From: Kordiimonas laminariae
Lineage (GTDB): Bacteria > Pseudomonadota > Alphaproteobacteria > Sphingomonadales > Kordiimonadaceae
DNA length: 64,000 nucleotides
Assembly (NCBI RefSeq): GCF_023008165.1
Contig: NZ_JAKQZA010000003.1
Coordinates: 372,001 to 436,000, forward strand
Reading direction: 5' to 3'
The position numbers were made by a program, and so were the translations under genes. Each line of letters begins with the position of its first letter. Positions within the stretch are counted from its first letter, which is position 1. Of the stretch, positions 61,135 to 64,000 are shown piece by piece. The notes under the pieces were generated by a model. The model searched no databases. It was not told the DNA's origin and was given only the letters and a program-made list of their open reading frames with translations.

Positions 61135-62155
61135 CACCCGTGACGGCCTGAAACCTGACGCCTATACGGCCATGCAGCAGTTGGTCATTGAACACCCGCA
61201 AATAAAACGGACAATTGCCCGTATTGATGAATATAAAGAAGCCTCGAAAGGATCTCGAGAGCCAAACTGTATGCTTATCCTTGGCCGACCAGGTGTAGGT
61301 AAAACAACGATCAAAGACCTTTATACAGCAAAATATGCTATAGAAAAAACTGATACAGGCACCAAAGTGCCAGTGCTGTCAGCAACGATTCCTGTTCCTG
61401 CCACTATGATGACATTAGTCACCGCTCTGCTAACCAAAATTGGTGATCCCCTCGCTGTAAAAGGTACACTCCACCAGAAAACACTGAGGCTTTACCGGCT
61501 TCTCAAAGAATGTGAAACAGAAATGATTCTGCTGGATGAGTTTCATCATTTCATCGATTGCGACAGTGAAAAAATCCTCAACTCAGTTTCAAACTGGCTG
61601 AAGAATTTAATCAGTGAGACAAAGGTTCCAGTCACACTTATTGGTCTACCGAAATCGTTGAGGGTATTGTTTGCCAATTCACAACTTGAAAGACGCTTTT
61701 CTGATATTTTACATATCTCGCCTATCAAATACCCTTCCGCTAACAATAAAGACTTCAAGCATCTACTCAAAATCATTCAAGAGCATGCAATACTTAAGTT
61801 CGACATGGACCTAACATCAGAGGACATGCTGCCCCGTATGTATGCTGCTACCAATGGGTATCTATCACCGCTCATGCTTCTTGTTCGAATGGTCACTTTT
61901 TCCTGCAAAAAACAAGGCAAAAAAACAATCGAGCTTAAGGATATGGCAGAGTTTCATCATAGAAAAATCTCTGCTATGTCAAAGGGAAACCCTAATCTCC
62001 GAACAAGCAGGTACGAAAAAAACCCATTCAGCCTGGATTGGACACCGGCAGACGCAGTTAAGCCCTCCTCTAAATCTCAAAAGCCTGCAGCAAAACGCAA
62101 ACCTCCAATGTCAAAAGCTGAAGCAAGTAGAGAGATAAGGGAAATCTATAGCTAG
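61115..62155 (+). CDS. tnsC: TnsC/TniB-like AAA+ ATPase
   Basis: TnsC is the ATP-dependent matchmaker that links target selection to the transposase. This 346-residue protein has Walker A GRPGVGKTT (about residues 57-65) and Walker B MILLDEFHHF (about 137-146). The start at ATG 61115 overlaps tnsB by 20 bases and follows a GGGGGA stretch. The length is near that of TniB, shorter than Tn7 TnsC. The C-terminal tail is Lys/Ser/Pro-rich. tniQ starts eight bases after the stop, so tnsA-tnsB-tnsC-tniQ are one operon. Confidence 0.93.
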   Translation: MKTSRNSTRDGLKPDAYTAMQQLVIEHPQIKRTIARIDEYKEASKGSREPNCMLILGRPGVGKTTIKDLYTAKYAIEKTDTGTKVPVLSATIPVPATMMTLVTALLTKIGDPLAVKGTLHQKTLRLYRLLKECETEMILLDEFHHFIDCDSEKILNSVSNWLKNLISETKVPVTLIGLPKSLRVLFANSQLERRFSDILHISPIKYPSANNKDFKHLLKIIQEHAILKFDMDLTSEDMLPRMYAATNGYLSPLMLLVRMVTFSCKKQGKKTIELKDMAEFHHRKISAMSKGNPNLRTSRYEKNPFSLDWTPADAVKPSSKSQKPAAKRKPPMSKAEASREIREIYS

Positions 62156-62163
62156 CTAACCCC

Positions 62164-63447
62164 ATGCCACTATTGATTACACCAAGTATAAGACAGCATG
62201 AAAGCCTGTTCGGCTATCTCACAAGGGTAGCCGAGCATAATGGATACGAGGATTTCACCTGGATACTTGGGCTGGCAAACATACGGGCGAGGAGCAACTT
62301 TACTGAAAGCGATTTTGCCAAGTTGGCCATCGTTACCACAACCCCAACAATCAAACTCTTTGACAGTGCACATTGGCTATCAAAGCAAGGCATGAAGAGA
62401 TATTATTTTTCTCTGTATTCTCCTAAACTTTGCCCCGAGTGCTTAAAGCATAACTCTTATCGTCACGTATCATGGGATTATAGCCTGATAACTTGCTGCC
62501 CAGATCACGGTTGTTTGTTGGTTGACACCTGCCCGAACTGCAAAACATCCATTAGCTGGAAAAACTGTGGCATTACGCATTGCAAAACATGCGAACAGTC
62601 TTTCACAGCACTTAACCCTAAGCCCTGTAAACCGAGAATGATTGCATTCACTAGGCAGTTGATCAGTCACATTCATATACCGACCAAGCAGATATCATAT
62701 TTAGCAAAAACACCGCCGCTGTCCTTATCTGATATTATGAAACTAGTTTTGTTTCTCGGTTCACATGCATGCTTCAAGAAAACTCATGGTACCGGGTACT
62801 GGCTCTGCTCGAAACTTACAAACGCCGAAATGCATCAGCTCATCTCAGTGGCACTGAATGTCCTAACTTGCTGGCCCGAAAACTTCCTCGCCCTATTGAA
62901 CCAAATTGAAAACACCCGTCAAGACACAGGGCTAGAGAAGCGGTTGGGCAGCTTTTATGAAACCTGGCATAAACAATTCCGTAAACCCCAGTTTGAGTTC
63001 CTTAAGGAAGCTCTCGCATCATACGCACAAAACAATTGGCAAGCAGGCTTCCTCAGCAACAAGAATAAACGCCTATCAGAAAACCGGCTTCACTCTTCAA
63101 AATACATGACCTTGGCAGAAACAAAGAAAACTCTGAAATTGAGTTATAGGAAGATATTGGAGTTAATTGATCACGGCCAACTAACTGCCATATGCTCTGA
63201 CGCGAAAAGCAGAACATTGAGGCTGATCACCAAGGTAAGTATTCAAGGCTACCTTGAAGGTCAAAAGGATATTATTACCGCGAAAGAAATGAGATCTATT
63301 TTAGGCATTGGAGAAAGACGAGCTAACAAACTCATTAAAGGTGGTAAAATTGTTCCACTACCAAACAGACCACTAAATAGATCTAGGCGATATGTTTTTT
63401 GCCGAAAAGCAATCTCAAGATTAGCCAGAGAAATACAACTAAGCTAA
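62164..63447 (+). CDS. tniQ: TniQ-family target-selection protein
   Basis: TniQ/TnsD proteins choose the insertion site. This 427-residue protein has an N-terminal TniQ domain with zinc-binding residues Cys90, Cys93, Cys112, His115 and a second group Cys123, Cys126, Cys140, Cys143. The C-terminal part (about 315-427) contains two helix-turn-helix-like segments (TLAETKKTLKLSYRKIL and TAKEMRSILGIGERRANKL), each of excisionase/MerR type, suited to sequence-specific DNA binding. It would be the candidate for recognition of the gyrB end. Convergent with the HigA-type gene, nine bases overlap. Confidence 0.92.
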   Translation: MPLLITPSIRQHESLFGYLTRVAEHNGYEDFTWILGLANIRARSNFTESDFAKLAIVTTTPTIKLFDSAHWLSKQGMKRYYFSLYSPKLCPECLKHNSYRHVSWDYSLITCCPDHGCLLVDTCPNCKTSISWKNCGITHCKTCEQSFTALNPKPCKPRMIAFTRQLISHIHIPTKQISYLAKTPPLSLSDIMKLVLFLGSHACFKKTHGTGYWLCSKLTNAEMHQLISVALNVLTCWPENFLALLNQIENTRQDTGLEKRLGSFYETWHKQFRKPQFEFLKEALASYAQNNWQAGFLSNKNKRLSENRLHSSKYMTLAETKKTLKLSYRKILELIDHGQLTAICSDAKSRTLRLITKVSIQGYLEGQKDIITAKEMRSILGIGERRANKLIKGGKIVPLPNRPLNRSRRYVFCRKAISRLAREIQLS

Positions 63448-63795
63448 AAGCGTATCAGCGGGAATGCCCCACTCTTTATGCAATATACGCGCTTCGGAAA
63501 TTGACAGGGAACGACTACCATTAAGTATATCCTCAGGCTTCTTCACATCCAAGATCATAGCTAAATCATTGTGATCGAAGCCTTTTTGCTCCATAACAAA
63601 TTCAATAGCTGTAACGGGATCAACAATACCCATAGAGAAGTGTTTTTCCTCGTAGGCTTCTACCAATATGCTGAGAATCTCAAACTCGTCATTTTCTCGA
63701 TCATCTGACATTTCATCCATCAGAACGGCAATACGAACGATTGCCCTTCGATAGTCATATACATCATTAATTGGTTTAATCTGAGCCATGAACAT
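63439..63795 (-). CDS. HigA-type HTH regulator/antitoxin, no adjacent toxin
   Basis: This 118-residue protein matches HigA-type antitoxins and related HTH regulators: an N-terminal helical part (AYEEKHFSMGIVDPVTAIEFVMEQ, cut here for length), then a HTH (GFDHNDLAMILDVKKPEDILNG) and a tail. The HTH is at about residues 74-96. No toxin gene lies within the 55 bases upstream before the next stop codon. A 12-base dyad lies just upstream. It may be an orphan or a remnant of a toxin-antitoxin pair. The start could also be the Met at residue 3. Confidence 0.75.
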   Translation of the reverse strand: MFMAQIKPINDVYDYRRAIVRIAVLMDEMSDDRENDEFEILSILVEAYEEKHFSMGIVDPVTAIEFVMEQKGFDHNDLAMILDVKKPEDILNGSRSLSISEARILHKEWGIPADTLLA

Positions 63796-63799
63796 ATAT

Positions 63800-63811
63800 T
63801 ACAATATTGTA
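63800..63811. promoter_or_regulatory. Palindrome upstream of the HigA-type gene
   Basis: TACAATATTGTA is a perfect 12-base dyad four bases before the start of the HigA-type gene. Antitoxins of this family usually bind such sites in their own promoters. That role is inferred. Confidence 0.5.
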
Positions 63812-63850
63812 TTCATATTCGCCATAGCTCTGCTAAATATTAAACGTGAA

Positions 63851-64000
63851 TCACGCCTTAAGGATAGAACGATATTTCCTACTGCATGGAATATCCTGAT
63901 TGTCAGTCATTGTTAGGTTTAAACCACCTTCACCATCTGATTGTATATCTTGAATCTCATCTAAATTTACAATGTAAGACCTATGAACACGAGCAAAATT
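63851..64000 (-). CDS. C-terminus of a LytTR DNA-binding protein, cut by window edge
   Basis: The minus strand is open from the right edge to a TGA at 63851-63853, giving 49 residues. They read FARVHRSYIVNLDEI and then MTDNQDIPCSRKYRS, which match the end of a LytTR DNA-binding domain. The N-terminal part lies outside the window, so whether it is a response regulator or a membrane-bound regulator is unknown. It is on the same strand as the HigA-type gene, 55 bases upstream of it. It may be a host gene or cargo. Confidence 0.85.
   Translation of the reverse strand, partial: NFARVHRSYIVNLDEIQDIQSDGEGGLNLTMTDNQDIPCSRKYRSILKA

Larger units (their letters stand above)
51614..64000. mobile_element. 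Tn7-like transposon inserted downstream of gyrB, right part outside window
   Basis: End repeats at 51614, a TnsA-TnsB-TnsC-TniQ set at 58479-63447 and non-core genes between mark a Tn7-like element. The insertion site, 15 bases after the intact gyrB stop, resembles the way Tn7 enters just beyond glmS. I found no inverted copy of the end repeats between 63448 and 64000, so the element may run past the window. The cargo region is visibly richer in A/T than dnaA-gyrB. There are no Cas genes, so this is not a CRISPR-associated transposon within the window. Boundaries on the right are unknown. Confidence 0.85.

Noticed and set aside
58479-63447. CRISPR-associated transposon
   Set aside because: tnsA, tnsB, tnsC and tniQ are present, but no cas gene and no repeat-spacer array are in the window.
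63448-64000. Right end of the transposon
   Set aside because: No inverted copy of the TGTCGG...CACATAAG repeats was found, so the end is taken to lie beyond the window.

Overview
The window looks like a chromosomal segment of a marine-type alphaproteobacterium. The reasons are the replication block rpsT-dnaA-dnaN-recF-gyrB preceded by mutM and by an opposite-strand ubiE-ubiB-coaBC-dut cluster, a membrane-anchored cytochrome c, a ScfR-type regulator divergent from malate synthase, and alphaproteobacterial-looking ubiquinone and cysteine genes. A Kordiimonas-like lineage would fit, but that is a low-confidence guess made from sequence style alone.

Layout from left to right. 1-6,061 holds housekeeping genes: a cut short-chain dehydrogenase, an AI-2E-family permease, cysE-cysK, plsC, a PilZ protein and a second dehydrogenase. 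6,117-15,569 is a sensory and envelope area with two methyl-accepting chemotaxis proteins. One follows a secreted protein built from about eight 38-residue repeats and an alginate-export-type barrel. A HI0933-family flavoprotein and a TonB-C-terminal protein complete the area. A tRNA-Ser(GGA) sits at 16,163. 16,303-21,137 is a small exopolysaccharide export cluster (tyrosine autokinase, short Wza-type protein, beta-barrel). 21,310-31,497 holds acetate and serine metabolism (acs, sdaA, ScfR-type regulator and aceB), an alkyltransferase-like DNA repair protein, a sulfotransferase-like protein and a cupin. 31,604-36,427 carries ferredoxin, M17 aminopeptidase, MarR, NlpC/P60, cytochrome c and pheA. 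36,446-41,911 is a compact minus-strand operon for ubiquinone, CoA, dUTP and sulfur-carrier chemistry. 42,019-51,598 carries mutM, an enoyl-CoA hydratase and the dnaA-gyrB replication block.

At 51,614, 15 bases after the gyrB stop codon, five tandem 19-21 bp repeats mark one end of a Tn7-like transposon that runs out of the window. It carries tnsA, tnsB, tnsC and tniQ (58,479-63,447). tnsB is split by a -1 frameshift at a five-A run, between the first and second catalytic aspartates. Between the end repeats and tnsA lies cargo: a three-gene operon (SMC/Rad50-like ABC ATPase with paired CxxC motifs, a small middle protein and a PD-(D/E)xK nuclease) that resembles ABC-three-component conflict systems. 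A convergent DNA methyltransferase, a 64-residue ORF and an unrecognised 327-residue protein divergent from tnsA follow. A HigA-type regulator without an adjacent toxin and the C-terminus of a LytTR regulator close the window. The other transposon end was not found.

The most noteworthy items are the transposon next to gyrB, the interrupted tnsB, the ATPase-nuclease-methyltransferase cargo, the unknown protein facing tnsA, and the 38-residue repeat protein paired with a chemoreceptor.
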